DNA of 64,000 nt from Aliikangiella marina (GTDB taxonomy: Bacteria; Pseudomonadota; Gammaproteobacteria; Enterobacterales; Kangiellaceae). Position 1 is the first letter of the stretch. Each line of letters opens with the position of its first letter. The notes beneath the pieces are model-generated. The model was not told the origin of the DNA and searched no databases. It was given only the letters and a program-made list of their open reading frames with translations. Location of the stretch: assembly GCF_007004765.1 (NCBI RefSeq), contig NZ_VIKR01000006.1, positions 62,001 through 126,000 on the forward strand, given 5' to 3'. Of this stretch, positions 52,142-61,118 are shown one piece after another. Position numbers and translations under genes: made by a program.

Positions 52142-53911
52142 ATGCAAACAACGGCGAGCCCAAAAACCGATTTGGTGAATGTTTTAAGCCAGCTTGAAAA
52201 AGCTTCAATGCTGACTGCAGAACAAGCTAAGAAAGCGCTGGCAACATTGCGCCAAAAGAAAAAGCCCGGACATCCCGTTAACCTCATTGCGTCGCTGAAA
52301 CTTAAAAACCGCTCCAATCCAAGCCAAATACTCAATTCCGAGATTTTAAGTGAATGGTTTGCTGATCAGCATCAGCTGCCATATGTCCGTCTTGATCCAT
52401 TAAAAATCGACGTAGACTCGGTCACTGCAGTGATGTCAAAAGCATTTGCAAAACGCCACAATATTCTAGCCTGTGCAGTATCGAAGAACGAAGTCACTAT
52501 TGCCGTTGTTGATCCAACTGAAACAGCCTGGGAAGCAGGTCTCACGCATATTTTAAGGAAGCCTATCAAGCGAGTCTTTGCCAATCCTGAGACCGTCAAC
52601 CGGCTACAAGAAGAGTTTTATACGCTGAGTATATCGATGAAAGGAGCGTCGGGTGAAAGCTTGCAAAAAATTGGTGTCGGTAACTTAGAGCAACTTCTTG
52701 AAATTGGTAAAGTAGGGGATGTTGATGCCAATGATCAGCACGTTGTACAAATTGTTGATTGGTTATTGCAATATGCTTTCTCAGAAAGGGCGAGTGACAT
52801 TCATATCGAACCGAGAAGAGAAAAAGCCAATATTAGGCTTCGAATCGATGGCGTTTTGCACAAAGTATATGAAATGCCCGCAAATATTGCCGCTGCGGTA
52901 GTCGCCCGATTTAAAATACTAGGTCGAATGGATGTTGCCGAGAGACGCAAGCCGCTCGACGGTCGAATTAAAACGAAAACGCCCAATGGATTGGAAATTG
53001 AATTACGTCTTTCAACTTTACCCACTGCGTTTGGTGAAAAGTTGGTTGCACGTATTTTTGATCCCACCGTTTTGTTACGAGATTTCTCTGAGTTGGGTCT
53101 AGATAAAAATACTGAGGCGAGTTGGCTAAAAATGACGACTCAGCCCACCGGAATAGTTCTATTAACGGGGCCTACAGGTTCAGGTAAAACGACGACGCTT
53201 TACACAACTTTAAAACTCCTTGCTAAACCTGAAGTCAATGTTTGTACAATTGAAGATCCAATCGAAATGGTTGAGCCGGCTTTTAACCAAATGCAGGTAC
53301 ATCACGATATCGACGTAGATTTTGCCAGCGGTGTTCGTGCCTTACTGCGTCAAGATCCGGATATTATAATGATTGGTGAAATCCGTGATAAGGAAACCGC
53401 TGAAATGGCGATCCAAGCCTCATTGACCGGTCATTTAGTGATTTCGACTTTACATACCAATGATGCCGCCTCAGCGATTACACGTCTGCAGGATATTGGT
53501 GTACCTGCGTACTTGGTCAATGCCACCTTACTCGGTGTTATGGCACAGCGGTTGGTGAGGACGTTGTGTAAACATTGTAAAAAGGCGGTTGCGCCTGATG
53601 AAATAGCATGGAAGGAACTTACTATTGGGTTTGATTTGCCGACACCAAAGTTGATGTTTGAGCCAAACGGGTGTGATGAGTGCCGTCAATCAGGGTATTC
53701 AGGCCGGGTTGGCGTTTATGAGTTGTTGGAGCTTGATAGTGAGCTAAAGTCTCTGGTCACTAAACAAAATGAAGTCGCTCCTATCCGCGAGAAAGCGCTC
53801 GAAAAAGGTATGAGTTTGTTACGCATAAGTGGGGCGCGTAAAGTCGCAGAAGGAAAAACCACTATCGCCGAAGTAATGCGCGTTGCGTCACCAGCGATGG
53901 AAGAATTATAA
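52142..53911 (+). CDS. GspE/PilB-type secretion ATPase
   Basis: A 589-residue hexameric ATPase of type II secretion or type IV pilus assembly. The N-terminal domain (about 1-165) is of the MshEN/T2SSE_N kind. Walker A is GPTGSGKTTT (about 345), the Asp box is TIEDPIEM, Walker B is DPDIIMIGEIRD, and the zinc tetracysteine is CKHC ... CDEC, followed by YSGRVGVYELLE. The N-terminal arm has a Lys-rich RQKKKPGHP linker. No pilin, platform or secretin gene is near, so it is an orphan copy. Confidence 0.9.
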   Translation: MQTTASPKTDLVNVLSQLEKASMLTAEQAKKALATLRQKKKPGHPVNLIASLKLKNRSNPSQILNSEILSEWFADQHQLPYVRLDPLKIDVDSVTAVMSKAFAKRHNILACAVSKNEVTIAVVDPTETAWEAGLTHILRKPIKRVFANPETVNRLQEEFYTLSISMKGASGESLQKIGVGNLEQLLEIGKVGDVDANDQHVVQIVDWLLQYAFSERASDIHIEPRREKANIRLRIDGVLHKVYEMPANIAAAVVARFKILGRMDVAERRKPLDGRIKTKTPNGLEIELRLSTLPTAFGEKLVARIFDPTVLLRDFSELGLDKNTEASWLKMTTQPTGIVLLTGPTGSGKTTTLYTTLKLLAKPEVNVCTIEDPIEMVEPAFNQMQVHHDIDVDFASGVRALLRQDPDIIMIGEIRDKETAEMAIQASLTGHLVISTLHTNDAASAITRLQDIGVPAYLVNATLLGVMAQRLVRTLCKHCKKAVAPDEIAWKELTIGFDLPTPKLMFEPNGCDECRQSGYSGRVGVYELLELDSELKSLVTKQNEVAPIREKALEKGMSLLRISGARKVAEGKTTIAEVMRVASPAMEEL

Positions 53912-54014
53912 AGCCAATTCAGTTTCAGCAACGTATCTTTCTATTGCTGTAGATCAAGTTGTTAAAATCAAAATCCCCTAAACTGAGTTTGAACTTAATT
54001 AAAGGGGATCTATT

Positions 54015-54254
54015 ATGATTATCGAGCGTCACAGTCTCGCCAAAGAACTACCAGAATTTAAAGAACAAATTCATAACCTTAAGATAAGTAATGCACATTT
54101 CGCCAAGCTTTTTGATGAGTATCACAATATCGACCACGAAGTTATTCGAATTGAAGAAGGTATTGAGAACACTAGTGATGAATATTTAGAGGGTTTAAAG
54201 AAGCAACGCCTAGATTTAAAAGATAAGTTGTTTGATATGTTGAAAGCAGCCTAG
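54015..54254 (+). CDS. YdcH-family (DUF465) small protein
   Basis: A 79-residue helical-hairpin protein: [18 protein letters not shown], then [20 protein letters not shown] and [16 protein letters not shown]. These are the hallmarks of DUF465/YdcH, a small cytosolic family of unknown function. AAAGGGGATCT precedes the ATG. A terminator follows directly. Confidence 0.93.
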   Translation: MIIERHSLAKELPEFKEQIHNLKISNAHFAKLFDEYHNIDHEVIRIEEGIENTSDEYLEGLKKQRLDLKDKLFDMLKAA

Positions 54255-54276
54255 TTTTTCTTGCTTAAGTAAGCAC

Positions 54277-54308
54277 AAAAGCCTCTCGGAATTGAGAGGC
54301 TTTTTTTT
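54277..54308 (+). terminator. Intrinsic terminator after the YdcH-like gene
   Basis: GCCTCTC (54281-54287) and GAGAGGC (54294-54300) form a perfect stem with an A-run before and eight Ts after. Confidence 0.93.
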
Positions 54309-54375
54309 AGCTTTAAACTCACCCCAAAAGATGTATTATGCTCTAATTCACACTGATTTTTGGAGAATATGCTCA

Positions 54376-54726
54376 ATGTCAAATCAACGCGTTTTCGATA
54401 TGATTTTTGCCAAAGTTTATCCAATGTATGTTCAAAAGGCTGAAAAGAAAGGGCGCACTAAAGCGGAAGTGGACCAATGTATTTACTGGTTAACAGGCTA
54501 TGATAAAAAAGGATTAGAAAAACAATTAAGTTCTGAGGCCAGTTTTGAGATGTTTTTTGCACAAGCGCCAAAAATAAATCCAAATGTTAGTCTCATTAAA
54601 GGTGTCGTTTGCGGTGTGCGAGTCGAGGAAATAGATAATCCACTGATGCAGAAGATAAGGTACTTAGATAAGTTAATCGATGAACTAGCAAGAGGCAAAT
54701 CGATGGAAAAAATTTTGCGTTGCTGA
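54376..54726 (+). CDS. DUF2200-family protein
   Basis: A 116-residue protein with [21 protein letters not shown] (split), IYWLTGYD and [21 protein letters not shown], matching the DUF2200 family of unknown function (often about 115 residues). The reading frame is open back to 54292, but that extension would run through a terminator. TGGAGAAT ten bases before 54376 supports the shorter start. Confidence 0.88.
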   Translation: MSNQRVFDMIFAKVYPMYVQKAEKKGRTKAEVDQCIYWLTGYDKKGLEKQLSSEASFEMFFAQAPKINPNVSLIKGVVCGVRVEEIDNPLMQKIRYLDKLIDELARGKSMEKILRC

Positions 54727-55012
54727 GCCAGACTGACGTCTTGCCGAAACCGTTTTTGCAAAATAAGCGTGCTAAATCGGACAGTCACTAATCTGCAATA
54801 CTAGTTTCCTCTTAATGAGTGCCATTTTGTTCTACAAAATGTGCCCCGACGAATGCCGCTTGTCGATAGATATTCAATGAAAATTTGAAACGCCAGTATG
54901 ACATCTTGAGTAGAAAACCAATGCCTGTGCAAAAAGCTTGAACAAGCACGGTTTATCCAGTTGAAAAACTAACAACTTACTAAAATACTCCCGGTCTCTC
55001 TATTCGACAAAA

Positions 55013-58000
55013 TCAGACCGGCACGCTAGGGTCTCGTGCTTGAATGCTAGCTTTAGCATACTCTGAAGGTGAAATACCAAATTGCGCTTTAAAGCACCGA
55101 GCGAAGTAGCTCTGCGAGCTAAAACCGACATCAAAGGTTGCCTCTTTAACACTAGTACCTGCAGCAAGCAGCTCGCGACTCCTTTCCAATCGATAACGAC
55201 GAAGATAGTCTGTGGGTGTCATGTCCACTACACTTTTGAGTTTTCTAAAGAACTGTCGCTCGCTCATTGCGAAGTCATTAGCAATGGTAGTTACCGATGT
55301 TGAGGCTTCGGAATAGTGTTTTTCTAGGATCGAATTTAATTGATTAATAAACTTCTCCTGCAACTTGTTGATTGGGTTTCTATCCTCTGGTGCTGGACTA
55401 AGCGATAATTCTGTTTCTTTTTTGGAAACCGCTCGTGTTTTTTTCTGAAAAGCTAATTCAGAATAGCGCTTCTTAAGAATATTTCTGATCCCAAGTAGAT
55501 TGCTCATTCTTATAGTTAATTCTTCAACATCAAAAGGCTTAGTCAGATACTCATCGGCTTTTTCATACCACCCTTTAAGACGGCTTTCTTTATCGTCTCT
55601 TGCGGTTAATAGTATTACGGGGATATGGCTGGTAACTGGGTTTTGTCGAAGTTCATGGGTTAACTGATAACCATCTTTGTGAGGCATCATTATATCGCTG
55701 ATGATCAGATCAGGAATTTCAGTCAGGGCTGTTTCGATACCTTCTTGACCATTGGATGCCGTAACCACCTTGTAATCTTTTCTAATTCGTGCCGTAATAT
55801 AACTGCGCATATCCTGATTGTCTTCAACAACCAAAACGCTTGGTTTATCGCTGACGGAATCGGTTTGATTATCATTTATTGGTTCTTGTGAGTCTGAGAA
55901 TTGATTGGTGATCCCCATGAGTTCCATGGCGATAATCTCCTGATTATCAGAAAGTTTCACTTGATCACTATCTACTTCGTCAACGATCGGAAGTAGCACC
56001 TTGACTGTTGTTCCTTTGCCTTCCTTGCTCTGGATGGAAATTTTACCTCCGTGGGACTCAACGAGGTCTTTAACTAGCGCAAGGCCAATACCGGCGCCGG
56101 TAACTTGTTCACTTTTTTCATTTAGGACACGACTGTATCGCTCAAATATGTATTCTAATTTATCTTCCGGAATACCCACGCCTGTATCACTGATTTCGAT
56201 TAACAACTGGTTAGCCTGAGTGCGTTCAGAATGAATTTTTATCTTGCCACCCGCAGGCGTATATTTAATAGCATTTGAAAGGAGGTTAGCGACAATTTTT
56301 TCTAATGCATCATGGGTGAATTTAAAATTAATCGCTTCAATGTGACCCACTTGTAACTCGATACTTTTTTCCTTCGCAAAATCAACAAACGCACCGGCAA
56401 GTTGTTTAATGATACTACCGATAGCTTGAGGTGATTGCTGAGTAATTGCCCGAACTCTAAAAGTTTCAAGATTCAATAATTGGTCAACCATTCTCAATAA
56501 ACGATAGCTATTGCGCTCGATAATATTCAGTTGCTCAATGTCTTTTGTATCTTTATTGGTCTTAAGCAATTGTGCTAGTGGCCCTAGAATCAAAGTGAGC
56601 GGCGTCCTAAATTCATGCGATAGATTAGCGAACTCTTCATTTTTACGTTGTAGTAATTGCTCTACTTTTTCTTTTTCGCTCGCTAACTCAGCGGTTCTGT
56701 GTTCAACTGATTTTTCAAGTTCAAATGCACGGTGGACAAGAGCGCGCGTTCGAATACTCAATAATAAGTAGATAGATAAAACAAAGACAAAACTATAGAT
56801 AAAATAAGCAAGTTTAGTTTTCCAAAATGGTGGAGATATCGTTAGTTTGAGTGATTTTATATCTTCTCTCCAATTACCACTTTTGTCGGTGGATTTAACT
56901 TCGAGTTGATACTCTCCATCTGGAATATTTGTATAAGTAGCAATCCGGTTAGTATGATCCGTATAAATCCAATCCTCATCCCATCCCGAAAGTCTGTACG
57001 CATATTTAATTTTTTTTGGGGTCAAAGAGTTCAGCACGGCGAATTCAAATGAGAATAATGTCTCCTTATAGGTTAGATTAATTTCGCTACTTTTATGTAC
57101 GGATTGTTGTAATACGAAGCTGGTATTCTCAATTGGCTTGTTTACAGCAACTAGTTTGTTAAATAGTTTAAATTCAGTGAAATTAAGTGATTCTTGAGCA
57201 TCTTTGGCTCTAATATTTGCCGGAGAAAATCTCTGAACTCCCTTGTAGTTGCCAAGAGCAATTTCTCCAGATTTGGAGATTGATGATGCCATGTTAAAGT
57301 CATTACTCAGTAAGCCATCTTTAGTATAAAAGTTTTCAAAGGTATTAGTAACTGGATCAAGTTTAGATAATCCATATTGAGTTCCAGCCCAGATATTTTC
57401 ATCGTTGTCCTTTACAACGCTGTAAACGGTATTATCAGTGAGTCCTTCAGTCTTGCGATAACGCTCGAAAAACCCTGTATCGACAGTAAACTTGTTAACA
57501 CCACCGCCCATAGTGCCAATCCATATATGACCTTGTCGATCTTCGGTAATTGATACTGCGACATTGTAGCTTAAACTTTTCGGATCTTTGGGATCGTGGA
57601 CGTAGGTTTTATGACTGTTGGAATTGAAATCGATTACGGTAATTCCTTTTAAATGGCCAACCCATAGAGTATTCGAGCTACTTAGGTATAGTGAAGTTAT
57701 CGTTGAAGTTATACCGTATCGATCATAGACTTTTATGAACTCATTTGTATTACGGTTGAATTTGACTAAAGATTCTCGTGTCGCGCCAACCCATACGTCG
57801 CCATTGTTGTCTTCAATCATGGTGATTATAACTCGAGGGCTTTTGGCGAAGCGTTTAAAATTATTTTGAACTGGATCGTATTGATGCATGCCTTTGCCTT
57901 GAGTACCCACCAAAATAGTACCGTCATTGGTCTGGAGCATGCTTGTAACTCGATTGTTTCCTAAAGAATATTTATCCTTAGGGTCGTGTTTAAAAGTTGA

Positions 58001-59221
58001 TTCGATTTGACCATCCTGATTGTATTTAACTAAGCCAACGTCATAAAATGCAACCCAAAGCGCTCCATCTTTATCGAACATTGTTTCAGTAACTGGCTTA
58101 TCGACAAATTCTTTCCGTATCGGATTTTCCGCATTCTCTCTAATATAAGATGCAAAAGGTCGATAAGAATAAAAGTAATTGAGACCAGAAAATGAGGCAA
58201 CCCAAATACGACCTTGTTGATCGAAATATATGTCAGATATTTTATTACTTTTTAGGCTATTGTGATCACTTTTATCATGCTTGAATAGCAGACAATCTTG
58301 AGCTTTTAGTTGCAGTAGGCACAGGCCGTTACTATCAGTACCTAACCAAATATTCCCCTCATCATCTTGAGTAATACTTGTAATATCTAGCGTAATGTTT
58401 TCTGAGGATTCATTTGGCTTTGATAAAAAGAGATTAAAGTTATCAGTCTGCTCATCGTAAAGATAAAGACCTCTATCAGTGCCAGCCCAAATTAAATTAT
58501 CTTTGCTTTCAAATAAAGCGTTAATACCAAGGTCAATTGAATTGTTTAGTTGTTCGCCTGTTAGGTAATGTTTAAAACCATCAACGTCGGGATTATACTG
58601 ATTGATCCCATTCGATGTGCCAATCCATGTTCTACCAGTGTGGTCAACAATGATAGAACTAACTGTTCTATCACTAATACTGTGAGGGTTTTCCGAATCG
58701 AAGACATATCTAGCTACTTTGCTTGTTTGTAGATTGATCTTATAAAGAGCACTAAGTATTCCAACCCAGAGTTCTCCATTTTGATTTCCTGCGATACTTT
58801 TTACGACAAATTGGTTACCCTCGATTGTGTCGGAATTACTGAATAAAAATGGACTAAATTGATTGGTTTTCGGATCAAACTTATTCAATCCTTGTTGAGT
58901 GCCTACCCAGATAATACCCTCATTATCCTGCCACAATGCCGTAATGTAATCACTTGATATGGTGTTCAATTTGTCCGGTTCTTTGAGAAAATGTTTGAAT
59001 TTATATCCGTCATAGCGATTGAGGCCAGCTCCAGTTCCAAACCACATAAAGCCCTCTTTATCTTGCATGATTACTCGATAACCTGATGGGAAATTATTGG
59101 AGGACATTCCGTTTTCCATGGTCAGTTCAGAAAACTCTATTGATTTAGCAAAAATAGAATTAATGGATAAAATGAACGATAAAGTAAAAAAGGTGCAGAC
59201 TTGTTTTTTTAAGGTATTAAT
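55013..59221 (-). CDS. Hybrid two-component system protein (HTCS): propeller sensor, kinase, receiver, AraC output
   Basis: A giant one-protein signalling system, about 1400 residues. In order: signal peptide, two-component-propeller repeats (about 20-680, units such as IWVGTQQGLNKFD), Y_Y_Y domain, membrane helix, histidine kinase (His835 counted from the first ATG, NLSHEFRTP), receiver (IISDIMMPHKDG) and AraC-type DNA-binding domain (FDVGFSSQSYFARCFKAQFG). The first ATG (59119) falls after the expected signal peptide and inside the conserved FSELTMENGMSSNN start. The frame continues 34 codons upstream, coding for NTLKKQVCTFFTLSFILSI and ending in FA, a signal peptide. Its only start candidate there is ATT at 59221, seven bases after GGAAGGA. 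Such proteins usually sense glycan pieces in Bacteroidetes. Confidence 0.9.
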   Translation of the reverse strand: MNTLKKQVCTFFTLSFILSINSIFAKSIEFSELTMENGMSSNNFPSGYRVIMQDKEGFMWFGTGAGLNRYDGYKFKHFLKEPDKLNTISSDYITALWQDNEGIIWVGTQQGLNKFDPKTNQFSPFLFSNSDTIEGNQFVVKSIAGNQNGELWVGILSALYKINLQTSKVARYVFDSENPHSISDRTVSSIIVDHTGRTWIGTSNGINQYNPDVDGFKHYLTGEQLNNSIDLGINALFESKDNLIWAGTDRGLYLYDEQTDNFNLFLSKPNESSENITLDITSITQDDEGNIWLGTDSNGLCLLQLKAQDCLLFKHDKSDHNSLKSNKISDIYFDQQGRIWVASFSGLNYFYSYRPFASYIRENAENPIRKEFVDKPVTETMFDKDGALWVAFYDVGLVKYNQDGQIESTFKHDPKDKYSLGNNRVTSMLQTNDGTILVGTQGKGMHQYDPVQNNFKRFAKSPRVIITMIEDNNGDVWVGATRESLVKFNRNTNEFIKVYDRYGITSTITSLYLSSSNTLWVGHLKGITVIDFNSNSHKTYVHDPKDPKSLSYNVAVSITEDRQGHIWIGTMGGGVNKFTVDTGFFERYRKTEGLTDNTVYSVVKDNDENIWAGTQYGLSKLDPVTNTFENFYTKDGLLSNDFNMASSISKSGEIALGNYKGVQRFSPANIRAKDAQESLNFTEFKLFNKLVAVNKPIENTSFVLQQSVHKSSEINLTYKETLFSFEFAVLNSLTPKKIKYAYRLSGWDEDWIYTDHTNRIATYTNIPDGEYQLEVKSTDKSGNWREDIKSLKLTISPPFWKTKLAYFIYSFVFVLSIYLLLSIRTRALVHRAFELEKSVEHRTAELASEKEKVEQLLQRKNEEFANLSHEFRTPLTLILGPLAQLLKTNKDTKDIEQLNIIERNSYRLLRMVDQLLNLETFRVRAITQQSPQAIGSIIKQLAGAFVDFAKEKSIELQVGHIEAINFKFTHDALEKIVANLLSNAIKYTPAGGKIKIHSERTQANQLLIEISDTGVGIPEDKLEYIFERYSRVLNEKSEQVTGAGIGLALVKDLVESHGGKISIQSKEGKGTTVKVLLPIVDEVDSDQVKLSDNQEIIAMELMGITNQFSDSQEPINDNQTDSVSDKPSVLVVEDNQDMRSYITARIRKDYKVVTASNGQEGIETALTEIPDLIISDIMMPHKDGYQLTHELRQNPVTSHIPVILLTARDDKESRLKGWYEKADEYLTKPFDVEELTIRMSNLLGIRNILKKRYSELAFQKKTRAVSKKETELSLSPAPEDRNPINKLQEKFINQLNSILEKHYSEASTSVTTIANDFAMSERQFFRKLKSVVDMTPTDYLRRYRLERSRELLAAGTSVKEATFDVGFSSQSYFARCFKAQFGISPSEYAKASIQARDPSVPV

Positions 59222-59752
59222 GGCTAAATCCTTCCAAATTTGGGCAATTGGACACTGGTCACTGGCAATAGGCCAGGCGATAAACCGCGCGTAATTGTAT
59301 TAACACTCTTCGCTCTCTTCAAGGGATATAATAATTAAAGAGATGCTACTATCGAGCAGATAGCTCACAAAAGTTTGAGACCATAGGGCCTGAAAAGTCT
59401 TCAATTTAACTCAATAGGAATGTTGTAGGTGAACAAAGCCAAGATTGAGGGGTGAAACTTTAAATGGTGGAATGCTGGCACCGATTGGACTTCAGGTACT
59501 GAAATCGTGCGGTTTCATAACAGGACAGGCACAATAGGCTTGGACAGACACAATAGGCTTAATGCCCGCAAATTTTTGTGTTGTTAACGTATCTACTACC
59601 CGTATTCAGATAATCGAATGGTTGTCATCATGATGTTGCTGAATATCAGTCTTTGACTAGTCTAAAAGTGAAAAACTGGCCGCCACTTTCTCTTCTAGTG
59701 TCAGAATTTCATCGATATTAGCGCATGAGTTATTTAGGTGGTTGCGAGATAT
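59222..59752. other. Intergenic region with two 19-bp tandem duplications
   Basis: No gene is seen in these 531 bases. GGACAGGCACAATAGGCTT (59523-59541) is followed directly by a copy with one mismatch (59542-59560). TATTTAGGTGGTTGCGAGA (59731-59749) is followed by a copy with one mismatch (59750-59768), which contains the stop codon of the transposase gene. The HTCS ribosome site (GGAAGGA on the minus strand) is at about 59229-59235. Confidence 0.75.
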
Positions 59753-60727
59753 TTAGGTGGTTGTGAGATACAAAGCTCGAATGTTCGATATCCCTTTAAG
59801 CCATTTAAGTTTGAGCCTTTCAGCGTATGCGCGAATCAGGTCAAGTGGCCCAACAGCTCGATAGAAATTACGCTCGTAGTGATTCACTTGATTAAGCCAG
59901 CTCGCTTGGTTGATATTCAGTTGTTGCAAAATCGGCAACAACCGAGAGGGGAGATGGGCTTTATTGGGATGGATGATTGTCTTACCGGTCCACTCAACCA
60001 GCTCGATATAATCCTTTAGCGGTATGACCATGGTTCTCTCGCGAACTTTGCCGGCGAGTGATTCGAGTGCTTTGTTTAATTGTGCTTCGCTTATCGCGTT
60101 TAACCGAGACTGGATACTGGTATAGTCCGAGGTTTCAAGGCTATCCGTTAAACCTGCCCGAACCGGATTGAGGTCGACATAAGCCATACAGGTCAATGCA
60201 GCGGCCTCATCGAGTAACGCTTGCGAGGTGAATCGAGACTCCCAAAAATGTCCTTTCACACAGTCTTCTTGATTACTTCGTTTAGCAATCGGCTCATTAA
60301 TGCATCGCATTAGCCATGATATTGACCCGAGACGGTGTCGATATTCTGCCAATAGCGCTTTATCATCGGCAATTGCCTGTAATCTGAGCGCTCGTTGATG
60401 TTTAAGTTGAGGATTATTGAGTTTACCGGGAAAGAGTCGTAGCCAGCGATCAGCAACCTCTAAATCGGTCCATTGGCATGGTCCAAGTGGATTTGAATAG
60501 ACTACTAGGTGATAGTGATTATGCATAACGGCATAGCTATAGACTTCGATGGCGAAAATCTCGGCGAGTTGCACGATTCGTTGTTCAATCCATGCTCGGC
60601 GGTGCTCAAAGGAAATCCCTGTTGCTTCATCTACTCCACATAAGAAAGCACGGCGAACACAGCGTGACATCAAGTGGTAATACCCCGCATTTTCCGAGTC
60701 AATCTGTTCACTACGTTTAATAGCCAT
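59753..60727 (-). CDS. REP-associated-type (Y1/HUH) transposase-like protein
   Basis: A 324-residue protein of the IS200/Y1 transposase superfamily. The HUH motif is AVMHNHYHLVV (His71 and His73). CVRRAFLCGVD, GHFWESRFTSQALLDEAA and YVDLNPVRA are typical of a large single-copy group, widespread in marine gammaproteobacteria. The catalytic tyrosine is not obvious: the helix reads LMRCINEPIAKRSN. The frame is open to 60799, but AAGGTAG before 60727 supports the shorter start. No inverted ends or target duplications are seen, so it is not a complete insertion sequence. Confidence 0.85.
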   Translation of the reverse strand: MAIKRSEQIDSENAGYYHLMSRCVRRAFLCGVDEATGISFEHRRAWIEQRIVQLAEIFAIEVYSYAVMHNHYHLVVYSNPLGPCQWTDLEVADRWLRLFPGKLNNPQLKHQRALRLQAIADDKALLAEYRHRLGSISWLMRCINEPIAKRSNQEDCVKGHFWESRFTSQALLDEAAALTCMAYVDLNPVRAGLTDSLETSDYTSIQSRLNAISEAQLNKALESLAGKVRERTMVIPLKDYIELVEWTGKTIIHPNKAHLPSRLLPILQQLNINQASWLNQVNHYERNFYRAVGPLDLIRAYAERLKLKWLKGISNIRALYLTTT

Positions 60728-61118
60728 ACTCACTACCTTGTTGAATTGAAACAGATTATGAAGGGGATGTAATCGGAAAAACAGACGAGTTAAACGCAAA
60801 ACGATATAGGAGATTGTCAGAGGATGGCGTGAGTGATTGTCGATATTGTGACTGTCAGTAATTAAATCTTTGACAGACTGTGAATAATCACTAATTTTCG
60901 TTTTGATAAAGCGCTAAAATACACGCCGGAATGAATAGGCTGGCGACTTTTGTTGTATTAGCAATATCCGGTGCCCGTTAATTTTGCTACACCGGAGCGA
61001 CACATCGAGAAAGTTTCCAGGCAATTGCTTAAGAACCTGGCAAGCCCATTGTCCTATTCACAGTAGTTAATTGGTTGTTAGAAGCTTGTCTAAAATAAGC
61101 TTTGAAGTCTTGCTTATT
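60728..61118. other. Intergenic region with two small hairpins
   Basis: CTGTCA (60852-60857) and TGACAG (60871-60876), and TCCGGTG (60967-60973) and CACCGGA (60990-60996), are perfect inverted repeats upstream of the transposase-like gene. They could be REP-like targets of that protein or part of the next gene's leader. No gene is visible. Confidence 0.45.

Noticed and set aside
54292-54375. N-terminal extension of the DUF2200 gene
   Set aside because: It runs through the T-run of an intrinsic terminator; the ribosome site favours 54376.
60728-60799. N-terminal extension of the transposase-like gene
   Set aside because: Family proteins start near MAIKRSEQ, and AAGGTAG supports the start at 60727.
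59222-60996. Complete insertion sequence
   Set aside because: No terminal inverted repeats or target-site duplication flank the transposase-like gene.
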